Of a stretch of 64,000 nucleotides of DNA, positions 1 to 8,680 are shown piece after piece. Both the position numbers and the translations under genes were made by a program. The notes beneath the pieces are model-generated. The model was not told the DNA's origin, did not search any database, and worked only from the letters and a program-made list of their open reading frames with translations. The DNA comes from Entoloma clypeatum (taxonomy: Eukaryota > Basidiomycota > Agaricomycetes > Agaricales > Entolomataceae): positions 4,650,001-4,714,000 of the forward strand of contig OY751486.1 of NCBI GenBank assembly GCA_963565915.1, read 5' to 3'. Position 1 is the stretch's first letter. Every line of letters begins with the position of its first letter.

Positions 1-446
1 ACAGAAAGCCCTCGTCTCCTTCGAAAATGACAATGCACCAATGGTTATCCATCTTAAAGCTATCCAAGATGTGGTATTTTCGGGATATGTTCGCCCTTGC
101 TGAATCCAAATTAACCGATATGGCGATCGGTCCTGTTGAAAGAGTGCGTCTTGCAAGAAACTACAACATCTCCAAATGGTTGAAATCTGCATCTACCGAT
201 CTTGTGACGCGAGAGACTCCCCTGTCTCTTAAGGAGAGTCAAAGCATTGGGCTTCCATCCACCATCAGCATCTTCCACCTGCGAGAAGCACACATAAAAT
301 GTTCAAAAAACACCAATGGTAAGCGGCCGTTCTTCCCATCTGTCGATGTCGAAGGCGCATTCGACAAGGAACTTGGAGCAATGGAAAGTGCATATCGTGA
401 ATTCATGACGGAAGGGCATTCAGCGTACGTCGTTAGCCAGCGCTGA
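1..446 (+). CDS. BTB/POZ-family protein, 3' part (5' end outside window)
   Basis: The reading frame is open from the window edge and ends with TGA at 444-446. From the ATG at 27 it encodes about 139 residues. It has the layout of the C-terminal part of mushroom BTB/POZ proteins: a W-x-S-I-L-K-L-S-K-M-W helix, then a P-V-E-R-V-R-L-A-R-x-Y block, then a W-L-K helix and an F-H-L-R-E motif. The neighbouring gene at 1297-2080 has the same order of motifs, so the two are tandem paralogues. By comparison with that gene, the ATG at 27 lies inside the protein and the visible part is the last exon, entered just before position 27. BTB folds mediate dimerisation and often recruit cullin-3; the role of this large mushroom family is not known. 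The start is missing, so size and function stay open. Confidence 0.6.
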   Translation, partial: RKPSSPSKMTMHQWLSILKLSKMWYFRDMFALAESKLTDMAIGPVERVRLARNYNISKWLKSASTDLVTRETPLSLKESQSIGLPSTISIFHLREAHIKCSKNTNGKRPFFPSVDVEGAFDKELGAMESAYREFMTEGHSAYVVSQR

Positions 447-1296
447 TAAGGATGTTGACTCATCGCTAAATTTCAAATTTTTAAGGCCCTCAAAGCCTTT
501 CCAACGCCGTGTGTAAAGCGTGCATCTCTAGCTATTAAAAAGGTGCTGTGGGTGATTGTTGACGGAATATATCATTTCTTCCACGAAAACCGGGCCACCA
601 TGGGGCATCACGGACTCTGATGAATTTTCGTCAAGGTTCGTGAATGATGGCCATTCTTTGCGACGTCCCTATGCTTCCCGGTATACGACCACCAGTGCTG
701 TTCTCTTGATATTTACCCAGAGTCTAAATCTCTTGGGGAAGCTCGCATTTTACAGTTTTGCCGACTGACTCTGTGGGCCCCGCTACGATGATGGGGCATG
801 CACTGGCAGGTGGATACAGTAAGCACGAGAACGGAAACCGGCATCGAATTGGCATCGAAGTACAGTAACCAACGTACAGAAAGCAGTTAAGTCTATAGTT
901 GTAGATGAATTCCACAATTGAATTGAATCAAATCTTATGCAACGAAAAGTTCCCAAATACCGGCATATTAATATGCATCAAGTATAGCATCTCTTGAAAG
1001 GCGGCTTATCGCCAGCTTGGAAATGAAGTTATGACAGTCAACTGGCTCGAAGGAGGGTAGTAGTACTAATACTGAAATCGGAACAAGCAGTTTGAGTTTC
1101 ACATTCCAGTTCGGCGTCAAATCAGAAAGCCACCGTGACGAGAGCATGCCAGTGAGCGCCATTAAGGTACCTGCCATTGTAGCATGGGAGACCAGGAGAG
1201 CCGTTTTTACTGATAGGCGCCCAGAGTGATCGACCCCCTGATCAAACGAAGCTGACACGAGAGAGGATCCACAACCCCCTTCAATTCTTTGCTCCC
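447..1296. other. Intergenic stretch between the two BTB genes
   Basis: About 850 bp with only short overlapping open frames on both strands. I recognise no domain, repeat or RNA gene. It should hold the 3' end of the first BTB gene and the promoter of the second. Confidence 0.4.
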
Positions 1297-2080
1297 ATGA
1301 ATCCTTCGAAGTTGAGTGCAGTGCGATCCCCATCATACTACTTTGACGAAATTATCTTTCAAGTGAGTGCCGTAGATTTTTTTTTTGAAGATCACTGTCG
1401 TCATCATGGCGCCTAGGTCGAGGCTACTCTCTTTAGAGTGCCACGGAACTACTTCATGGAGAATTCGTCTATTTTTCGAGACATGTTTTCGATCCCTGAG
1501 ATTGGAGGGTCTCATCTAGAGGGATCGAGTGATGAACATCCGCTAAAGCTCGATGGGATTTGCCAAAAGGATTTTGAGAGGATTTTGAAAGTCATGTATC
1601 CACCGTTAGCGCCTCTTCGTCGAGTAGTGTCAAATCCCATGGACGCTGACATAACCCTGCAGACAGATTCCAGCGAAGTATGACATGACAAAGGACGAAT
1701 GGGTGTCCATCCTAACATTGGCAAAGATGTGGTATCTTGTAGACATTCACGCCCTGGCCGTCGACAAATTAACCGACCCGAAGATGAATATGGATCCAGC
1801 CGAAAGAGTCATACTCGCGCGGGACCATTATGTTATTGCGTGGCTTCAAACCGGATACCACGACTTCATATGGCGAGACTTTCCCCCGTCTTTCGAGGAA
1901 TGTGAGAAGATCGGATGGCCAAGCGCAATCCTTATCTTCCACCTCCGTGAAGACCAGTTAAAACGTCGCATTCAATCCTACCAGTCGCTGCAGGCAGAGA
2001 TCCAGCGCGCATTCGCAAAGGAGTACGCCGGGATAGATGAACGTCATCAAGAGTTTATTGACGCAATTCAGACGCCTTGA
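1297..2080 (+). CDS. BTB/POZ domain protein, three exons
   Basis: I rebuilt three exons: 1297-1362, 1417-1604 and 1663-2080 (672 nt, 223 residues). The introns are 54 and 58 bp; the second has GT at 1605, a CTGAC-type branch site and CAG at 1660-1662. Splicing removes the in-frame stops at 1414 and 1681 and joins all parts in phase. The N-terminus carries the typical BTB start: a Y-Y-F-D-E-I-I-F strand, then F-R-V-P-R-x-Y-F and S-x-I-F-R-D-M-F, then an acidic E-G-S-S-D-E-H-P-L-x-L loop. The C-terminal half repeats the helix set of the upstream gene (W-V-S-I-L, P-A-E-R-V-I-L-A-R, F-H-L-R-E). The family is expanded in Agaricomycetes and probably acts by protein-protein contact; no substrate can be named. 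The start at 1297 is the first ATG in frame before the BTB core. Confidence 0.72.
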
Positions 2081-2716
2081 AGATAACTTCATCCCTTTAG
2101 ACAGTGAGAAAAGTTACGACATTGTACTGTATCTGCGAAATAAATAAAGACCCTGGCCAGCTGGCGTACAAGAATTGTCTGATATTCATGACAAGAACGC
2201 AAGTGTAAAGCCCACTCCATCATGTCGATTCTCCCTCAGGCAATGTCGTCCTAAGTATCCAAACCAGCTGTAAGCTATGCGCGAATTTCTGACTCCCCAG
2301 GGCCGGGTGCCGAGGGTCATGAGCAGGCCAGTGGACCAGGCGGGACTGATCAATCGTGGCGCAGGAGTGAGACAACTGATACGACACATTGAAGTTGGCT
2401 GGAATATGGCCTTCACGCTGCAAGCTTTGATTCGCTCCGGAAAGAATAGGTGCAGAGGTAGAGTGTGATGGGTGGCTGTAAGAAGAACAAACGGCCCGGG
2501 TGAGGCCGGGGCGATCCTGATCGGGCTGTACGTTCAATTGATAACGTCCAACTTTCAATTTCAACAGTGTTGCAACACAAACATCGTCATTGCAGCTTCG
2601 GTACGCCATTCTCCAGGATGGAATATCGCACCACGACACATGCTCTACCGTGAACCAACGAAACAAACGCAATTACACCAAGTACCCATAATGACATCAC
2701 TTCTTCCTCCGCCCCC
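2081..2716. other. Unassigned stretch before the assembly gap
   Basis: This 636 bp contains a 150-codon open frame on the minus strand (2220-2672) and shorter plus-strand frames, one of which runs into the N block. None shows a domain I know. I do not call a gene here. Confidence 0.3.
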
Positions 2717-2916
2717 NNNNNNNNNNNNNNNNNNNNNNNNNNNNNNNNNNNNNNNNNNNNNNNNNNNNNNNNNNNNNNNNNNNNNNNNNNNNNNNNNNNN
2801 NNNNNNNNNNNNNNNNNNNNNNNNNNNNNNNNNNNNNNNNNNNNNNNNNNNNNNNNNNNNNNNNNNNNNNNNNNNNNNNNNNNNNNNNNNNNNNNNNNNN
2901 NNNNNNNNNNNNNNNN
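2717..2916. other. Assembly gap (200 N)
   Basis: A run of exactly 200 N, the usual placeholder for a scaffold join of unknown size. Sequence on the two sides need not be as close as drawn. It falls between the BTB genes and the transposon nest, a common place for assemblies to break. Confidence 0.99.
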
Positions 2917-3270
2917 AGATTGTGTATCTACGATAGAGGGGAAGCCTACTACTAACCTTGAGAGGTGTTTGCAGGTGGGGGTTACTCGGTAAGAGCGTTA
3001 TATTGCACAGAGAATAAGGACAGTCTTATATACTAGTCTACTTATTTGTACACTATTTGTATGTCATGGGGTTGAGCACATGGTGCGTCTAATGGAAGCG
3101 GAACTCATTCAACAGGCAGCAGGTCTGAACACCATAAAACATTGTGTAAAGTATTACTATCCTGTGAGCCTTGGGGAGCACAAGTGAAATTTAATGGATT
3201 TGCGAGGCTTGCCGAGCGCAAAAACAGATATGTTAGACGAGCGAGCAAGCCTTTGGCGAGCACAACAGAG
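2917..3270. repeat. Left part of an older Helitron 3' region
   Basis: From about 3160 the sequence carries the words GCGAGGCTTGCCGAGCGC and AGCCTTTGGCGAGCACAAC. The same words recur at 10560-10650 and at 31310-31340 next to the Helitron ends. With the block after Gypsy-1 (10559-10795) it forms one interrupted copy of a Helitron 3' end containing about 80-bp imperfect tandem units. The part before 3160 has no recognisable gene. Confidence 0.5.
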
Positions 3271-3275
3271 ATTAA

Positions 3276-3808
3276 TGTCACGTAGCGTGTTTCTCAACGT
3301 CGGACGAGTCGGAGCGGAGTAGCGGAGGAGCGGAGTGCGGTAAGTGCAACGTTGGCAGAAAGGACCTGGCTTCAACTTGTGCGTTGCGCCCCACTCTTTG
3401 ATGTGGTCCTCGATTTCGGATTGGCGGATGTCGGATGAGCGGATGAGCGGATGAGCGGAGGTGACGGAGGGAATGCTCAAAGGCAAGTAGAGACGGATGC
3501 GAATGAGGTGTAACGTATGATATTTGAACTGAGGTTCTACGACAGGTTTGTACACTATTTATAGTAGACTAGAATGATCAGCATTACTATAAGTGATGTG
3601 CAGATATTGGAGTTGACCATCGGAACATTCGGAGTACGGAGAGTAACAAATGAAAAGTGAACAACATATGTCTACTTGTAAGTATGGTTGAGATGTTACG
3701 TAGTAGAAGTATATTCAATATAAATAGAATGTTGTTGGAGCGGATGTCGGAGCGGATGAAATGTCGGAGTCGTCGGATAAGTCGGATGTGAATCGTATGG
3801 TTATGACA
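3276..3808 (-). repeat. Gypsy-1 3' LTR
   Basis: The 533-bp repeat is identical by eye to 10021-10553. In this strand it starts TGTCACG and ends TATGACA. By hand count it holds about 22 CGGA tetramers on the plus strand and no TCCG. These include a tandem 8-mer CGGATGAG at 3432-3455 followed by a further CGGA. It lies directly upstream of the antisense gene at 3940. Confidence 0.95.
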
Positions 3809-3939
3809 GTATTTCCCTCTTAGGGCCGAACCCTGAGGCCCAGATGAGGTAATCCACGTGACCGTTGGTTGAAAAGCTTTGTGCGTGATCTTTCTCTCTT
3901 GTCACCCAACCACAACATCTATCCCGACGCCTATCCGTC

Positions 3940-4958
3940 ATGTCCGCTGAAAACTCACCCCTCGCCGCTCTTCGTGCTGAAAGGGAGCGCCAGAAGAAGG
4001 TCACCGAAGAGTTGGAGAGGAAACTGCAGGAGGCAGAGGAGCGCGCGAAGGAAGATGCAGAGCGCGCGGAGGCGAAGAGGGCGGCGAAAGAGCGGAGACG
4101 AGCAGAGAGGAAGGCAGAGAAGGCGAAGGCGAAGGAACCGGTCGCGGGTGCAGGTGCGGATGCGGAGGCGGATGCGGATGCGGATGCGGCGAGTGCGGAG
4201 GTGAAGAAGGTCCGGCTGCAGGGGGTTTTCAAGAATATGCCTGCGAGTTACGAGCAGGGGAAGGAGGATTGCACCTCCTGCTTGAAAGCGGGGGACTTGT
4301 GTTTTTGGCCATCGGAGTGAGTTTTTCCTATTTCTTTATACGCTTCGTTATTAACTTGTTCTTTAGGAATGACAATGCTTCGTCGTGCTGGCGGTGCCAG
4401 CGTTTAAAACGAAGCTGCAGAACGGGAGCGGAAGCGGAGTCGGAGGTGAAGCGGAGGATGACCAAGGCGGTGAGGGTCGGAAAGGCTAAGGTGGCAGGTG
4501 GTGCGACGAAGAACGCGAAGGCGGGATCGTCCAAGGGAGAGGGGACCGCGGAGGGATCGCGGATAGCCGCAGCGTCGGAGGAGCCGGAGTTCATGCCGGA
4601 GGGGTTTGGTCCGCCGGAGGTGGTCATAGGCACGGAGGTGGTGAGAGGGCTTAGGAGCATGATAAGGGAGATGCGGCTGATAAAGGCGGAGTTGAAGGAA
4701 TTGCGGGAGATCAAGGAGCTTTTGACGGTTATCGCGTGGAGGGAGGATTCGGAGGCTTCGGAGGAGGGATCCGACGAGGACGAGGATGCGGAGGAGTATG
4801 ATAGGGTATTGGAGGAGTTGGGAAGGGAGGTAGAAGAAGAAGCAGAAAAAGAAGAAGAAACGAAGAAGCGGAAGCGGATGGAGGAAGCGGAAGAGGAATC
4901 CGGATCGGAGTGGAACGAGGAGACGGAGGGGGTATCTAACAAAAAACAGCGAAAGTAG
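3940..4958 (+). CDS. Antisense accessory gene of Gypsy-1, Zn2Cys6-like cysteine cluster
   Basis: Two exons, 3940-4316 and 4367-4958, joined over a 50-bp GTGAGT...TTTAG intron, give 322 residues in phase. Residues about 8-60 are a charged, Glu/Lys/Arg-rich coiled coil. An Ala/Asp-rich linker follows, then six cysteines at about 111-144 spaced CX2CX6C-X11-CX2CX6C, then a long acidic tail with E/D/K runs. The spacing fits the fungal Zn2Cys6 binuclear cluster. The first half (CTSCLKAGDLC) resembles the usual second half of GAL4-type clusters, and the second half (CWRCQRLKRSC) resembles the usual basic first half, so the order is swapped. The intron splits the two halves. The gene lies inside the retrotransposon, opposite to gag-pol, 130 bp from the CGGA-rich LTR. 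DNA binding is inference; a zinc-binding nucleic-acid protein of other function is possible. Confidence 0.7.
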
Positions 4959-5002
4959 TTTTTTGTTAGTATAAAATTTTAATAGATTTTCTTTTCTTTT
5001 TG

Positions 5003-8000
5003 TTACAAGCGCGATAAGGGGCCTGGCTTAGTTGGTTGAGCGGAGTGGAAGTCCGCTACCGTATCCGCTGCGTGTTCAAGCTCGGATGCGGGTAACCAAG
5101 AAAACTCTTCACTGGTGTCTTCATAACCTAACCAGCGGACGAGGTAAAGGAGTTTGCAGCGTCGTCTTTTATCGATCTTTGAGTCGACGATTTCCGCAAT
5201 TTCGTATTCGGTTTCTCCGTCCATCTCGAGCGGAGGCGGAGGAGATTGTATCCGATTTGGAATCTCGTTAGGAGTTGCTGGTTCGAGCATGGATATGTGG
5301 AAGACGGGGTGTATAGCACGCATAGTGTCGGGTAGACGTAGTGTAAAGGAGTGCGTGCCGGGTTGGGCTATGATTTCAAATGGGCCAGCATATTTGTCGG
5401 ATAACTTTTGGGTGGGTCGTGTGGTGCGGAAGAACTTAGCTTTAACAAAGACTTCTTGTCCGACGCGGAGCGGGGGAGGCGGAGAACGTCGGACGTCCGC
5501 AGGGCCTTGATAACGTTGTTGTGCCTCTGCGACAGCAGTCTTTAGTTCTTGATGTAATTCATCTAAGTCGACGATGTATTGTCGAGCTTTATCGGATGCT
5601 AGATCACGTTCCGGATGGAGTGTAATGTCGGGGTGATAACCTTTGTTGGCGAAGAATGGTGATACACCTGTGGTGGCACTCGGAGTGTTGTTGTAAGCGA
5701 ACTCCGCAAGCGGAAGCAAAGCGGACCAGTTGTCTTGCTGGTAGTTGCAGAAAATGCGGAGGTATTGTTCGAGTGTCTGGTTGGTGCGTTCGGTTTGACC
5801 ATCGCCTTCAGGGTGATATCCAGAAGTGAAGTGAAGTCTCATATCGAGGGCTTTTGCAAGAGAGCGGAAAAAACGGGAGACGAATTCAGGTCCGCGATCG
5901 GATGTGACGTTTTGCGGAACTCCGTGCTTGGAAAAGACGTGAAGCACGAAAAGGTTTGCTAGGTCTTCGGATGTGCAATTAATGGTGGTAGGGATGAATA
6001 TGCCTTGTTTAGTGAGGCGGTCTACAATGACCAGAATCGCATCGGAGCCAGCGGATGTCGGAAGGGGTTCAATGAAATCCATGGAAATAGAATGCCAGGG
6101 ACGTTCAGGAATAGGGAGTTGTTTAAGCAGACCGTAGGGTTTATGACGTTGGGGTTTGGCGCGCATACAAGTGGTACATGACTTGCAATACTTTTTGACG
6201 AAGTCGCGCATTCCAGGCCAAGTGTATTCTCGTTGGATAAGACTAATAGTCTTATTTTGGCCAGGGTGTCCAGCGAGGATATGGTCGTGCTTATTGCGGA
6301 GGATGCGGAGACGGAGGTCGGATGAGTCGGGAACATAGATACGTCCATTGTGGAGTAGATAACCTGCTTCATTCACGATCCAGCGTGGATTAGGATTGTC
6401 GAGGAAAGAGGTATAAATGGGATCAGTCGGAAGAGCGGAGAGGATGTCGGAGCGGAGCTGATCTGTATCCATGATGATTGTGGCACGGAGGACGGGTGTA
6501 TATAACTCTGTTGCGCGAAGTGAAGTGGTGAGCTGTTCTTGTGTGAAGATGGGTTTGAAGTTGCTTGGGTTGATGGACGAATAGTCGCTATTTCCCTCTT
6601 TAGGGTAGATGTCCCATCGTCTACTTAAAAGATCGGGCTTCGTACCTAAACGGCCAGGGCGGAAGCGGATGACGAGATTGAACTGGCAGAGGTATTCGGA
6701 CCAACGAGCTTGTCGACGTGATAAAATCTTGGTAGTAGAAAAGTACTCAAGATTTTTGTGGTCCGTTATGACATCGATCGGAGCAGCGGAGCCTTCAAGG
6801 TAGTGACGCCAAACCTTGAATGCATCGTGGATCGCTAATAGTTCTTTGTCGTGGGTGTCATAGTTTAACTCGGGAGGTGTAAAGGTGCGGGAGTGGAAAG
6901 CGACCGGATGGATTTCGTCGTCGGAGGTGCGGATGGAGAGGATCGCACCCAAAGCGTAGTCGGAGGCATCGGTTTCGACGATAATAGGGCTGTCGGGAAT
7001 CCAATGCGTAAGAACAGGGGCCGTGGTAAAGGCTTTCTTCAAAGTTTTGAAAGATTCGCGAGCGGAGTCGGAGAAGTGCCATTGTGTGTTTTTGCGGGTG
7101 AGTCGAGTGAGCGGAACGGTGATTTCGGAGTAGTAAGGAATGAATCGTCGATAAAAATTAGCAAAACCTAAGAAAGACTGAATGTCTTTGACCTTCCTTG
7201 GTTCAGGCCAATCTTGAATAATTTTGACTTTCTTATCCGACATGCGGAGGCCTGTCGGAGAGAGGATAAAGCCAAGGTATTCAACAGTATCCGTAGAAAA
7301 CTCGCATTTGTCTGCGCGTGCGTATAAGCCGTGTTGTCGGAGACGTCGGAGGACTTCGCGGACATGCTTCCGATGCTCGGAGGGAGAGTCGGAGTAGATG
7401 AGGATGTCGTCGAGATATATGGTAACATACTTATCAAGCAGGTCGTGGAAGATGTCGTTCATGAAGCGTTGAAAAACGGCTGGGGAGTTGGTGAGTCCAA
7501 ATGGCATGACAAGCCATTCAAAGGACCCGTAGCGCGTGCGGAAGGCGGTTTTCCATTCATCTCCTTCCGCTATGCGGACGAGGTGATAGGCGTGTCGGAG
7601 GTCGAGAGCCGTATAAACACTGGCTTTTCCAGCGGTCTGGAGAAGGTCGGATATGAGCGGAAGCGGATATCGGTCCTTCTTTGAGATTTTGTTAAGACCA
7701 CGGAAATCGACGCAAAGACGAAGGGAGCCATCCTTTTTACGAACGAAAAGGACGGGAGCACCGTGTGGGGAGGAAGAGGGTCGGATGAATCCAATGGTGA
7801 GGTGTTCGTCAATGAATTCACGGAGGGCATTGAGTTCGGTTTGTGAAAGGGAGTAGATCGGACCGAACGGAGGAGCGGAGCCCTCTTCAAGTTCGATTTT
7901 GAGGTCGTAGGTACGGTGGGGTGGAAGAGTGTCTGCTTTTCCTTTACTGAAGACGTCAGCATAGTCGTGGTATTCTTCGGGTACGTTTGTCAAGTCGGGG

Positions 8001-8680
8001 GTGTCGGAAGCGGATGCGGAGTGAGCGGAAACGGAGGGAGTCGAAAGGTGAAGTCGAAAGGATTGTGTACCAGGCAATTTGCATGCCCTCATAAATGCGG
8101 CTGCGTTAATGAGTGAAATCTGCGGAGCGGACTGCGGAGGTACGATCGGAGGTTCCGGAGGAGGAAGCGTAGCTGTCCTACCTTGGGAGGAGGTCGACGT
8201 CGATGTCGGAAACGGCTCTTTTTGCATCTGTGGACGGAAAGTGATACTGCCCAATACCCAGTCAATCATAGGATTGTGGCGGGTGAGCCAGTTGTATCCA
8301 AGAACCACGGAAGAAGCGGAGTCGAGCGGAGTAACATAAAAATCCTGTTCAAAGGATTCACCTGAAAGAAAACATATAGGTATTGTTACAACTTGAGTGA
8401 TAAACGCGTTAGAAGAACCATCGAAAAGCTTTAGTTCTAAGGGTGGAATAGCGGAGGTCGGAAGATCATAGGCGGAGGAAAAGTTATTGTCAATAAAACA
8501 GTGAGTAGATCCTGAATCAATAAGTGCTGGGACAGAATCTGAGGGGAAAAAAGAAGATGAGATATTGATACGTAAAGAGTTCGGATCGGAGAGAGCGGAC
8601 GCGTTAAGTCGGATGGGAGCGGAGGCACGGAGAGAGTCAACGCAGTCCTCAGACCGTGCTTCATGAGGACCACTGCCTAT
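5003..8680 (-). CDS. pol: Gypsy-1 pol (PR-RT-RH-IN-chromodomain)
   Basis: The pol frame is -1 to gag. Counted from the frameshift codon at 8680 it has 1225 residues without a stop. Visible parts: aspartic protease with D-S-G-S-T at 55; reverse transcriptase with Y-L-D-D near 422; RNase H starting E-T-D-A-S-D near 570; the integrase zinc domain (H, H, C, C) at about 798-839; the integrase catalytic triad at about 868, 928 and 964 (S-M-D-F, S-D-R-G, Q-T-E-R, with 35 residues between the second Asp and the Glu). A chromodomain follows at 1159-1204 with Y-L-V-R-W-L-G-Y and a W-L-P strand. Chromodomains steer integration to particular chromatin. All catalytic residues I can check are present. It is made as a Gag-Pol fusion; no separate start is needed. 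Confidence 0.95.
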   Translation of the reverse strand: MGSGPHEARSEDCVDSLRASAPIRLNASALSDPNSLRINISSSFFPSDSVPALIDSGSTHCFIDNNFSSAYDLPTSAIPPLELKLFDGSSNAFITQVVTIPICFLSGESFEQDFYVTPLDSASSVVLGYNWLTRHNPMIDWVLGSITFRPQMQKEPFPTSTSTSSQGRTATLPPPEPPIVPPQSAPQISLINAAAFMRACKLPGTQSFRLHLSTPSVSAHSASASDTPDLTNVPEEYHDYADVFSKGKADTLPPHRTYDLKIELEEGSAPPFGPIYSLSQTELNALREFIDEHLTIGFIRPSSSPHGAPVLFVRKKDGSLRLCVDFRGLNKISKKDRYPLPLISDLLQTAGKASVYTALDLRHAYHLVRIAEGDEWKTAFRTRYGSFEWLVMPFGLTNSPAVFQRFMNDIFHDLLDKYVTIYLDDILIYSDSPSEHRKHVREVLRRLRQHGLYARADKCEFSTDTVEYLGFILSPTGLRMSDKKVKIIQDWPEPRKVKDIQSFLGFANFYRRFIPYYSEITVPLTRLTRKNTQWHFSDSARESFKTLKKAFTTAPVLTHWIPDSPIIVETDASDYALGAILSIRTSDDEIHPVAFHSRTFTPPELNYDTHDKELLAIHDAFKVWRHYLEGSAAPIDVITDHKNLEYFSTTKILSRRQARWSEYLCQFNLVIRFRPGRLGTKPDLLSRRWDIYPKEGNSDYSSINPSNFKPIFTQEQLTTSLRATELYTPVLRATIIMDTDQLRSDILSALPTDPIYTSFLDNPNPRWIVNEAGYLLHNGRIYVPDSSDLRLRILRNKHDHILAGHPGQNKTISLIQREYTWPGMRDFVKKYCKSCTTCMRAKPQRHKPYGLLKQLPIPERPWHSISMDFIEPLPTSAGSDAILVIVDRLTKQGIFIPTTINCTSEDLANLFVLHVFSKHGVPQNVTSDRGPEFVSRFFRSLAKALDMRLHFTSGYHPEGDGQTERTNQTLEQYLRIFCNYQQDNWSALLPLAEFAYNNTPSATTGVSPFFANKGYHPDITLHPERDLASDKARQYIVDLDELHQELKTAVAEAQQRYQGPADVRRSPPPPLRVGQEVFVKAKFFRTTRPTQKLSDKYAGPFEIIAQPGTHSFTLRLPDTMRAIHPVFHISMLEPATPNEIPNRIQSPPPPLEMDGETEYEIAEIVDSKIDKRRRCKLLYLVRWLGYEDTSEEFSWLPASELEHAADTVADFHSAQPTKPGPLSRL

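Noticed and set aside
1624..1662. Alternative 39-bp intron in the second BTB gene
   Set aside because: It keeps the TGA at 1681 in frame. The 58-bp intron 1605-1662 closes the frame instead.
2472..2936. Open frame running through the 200-N gap
   Set aside because: Exists only because N codons are not stops.
3801..4942. Minus-strand Ser/Ala-rich frames opposite the antisense gene
   Set aside because: Shadow frames of Glu/Lys-rich coding DNA; the plus-strand model has a proper intron and a Cys cluster.
5015..5097. tRNA-like sequence on the plus strand with an A-box (TGGCTTAGTTGG), a GCGGA/TCCGC arm with a seven-base loop, and GTTCAAGCTC
   Set aside because: No acceptor stem and no paired T arm. 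It is antisense to the end of Gypsy-1 pol, where the common K-P-G-P codons explain the A-box match. A tRNAscan run would settle it.
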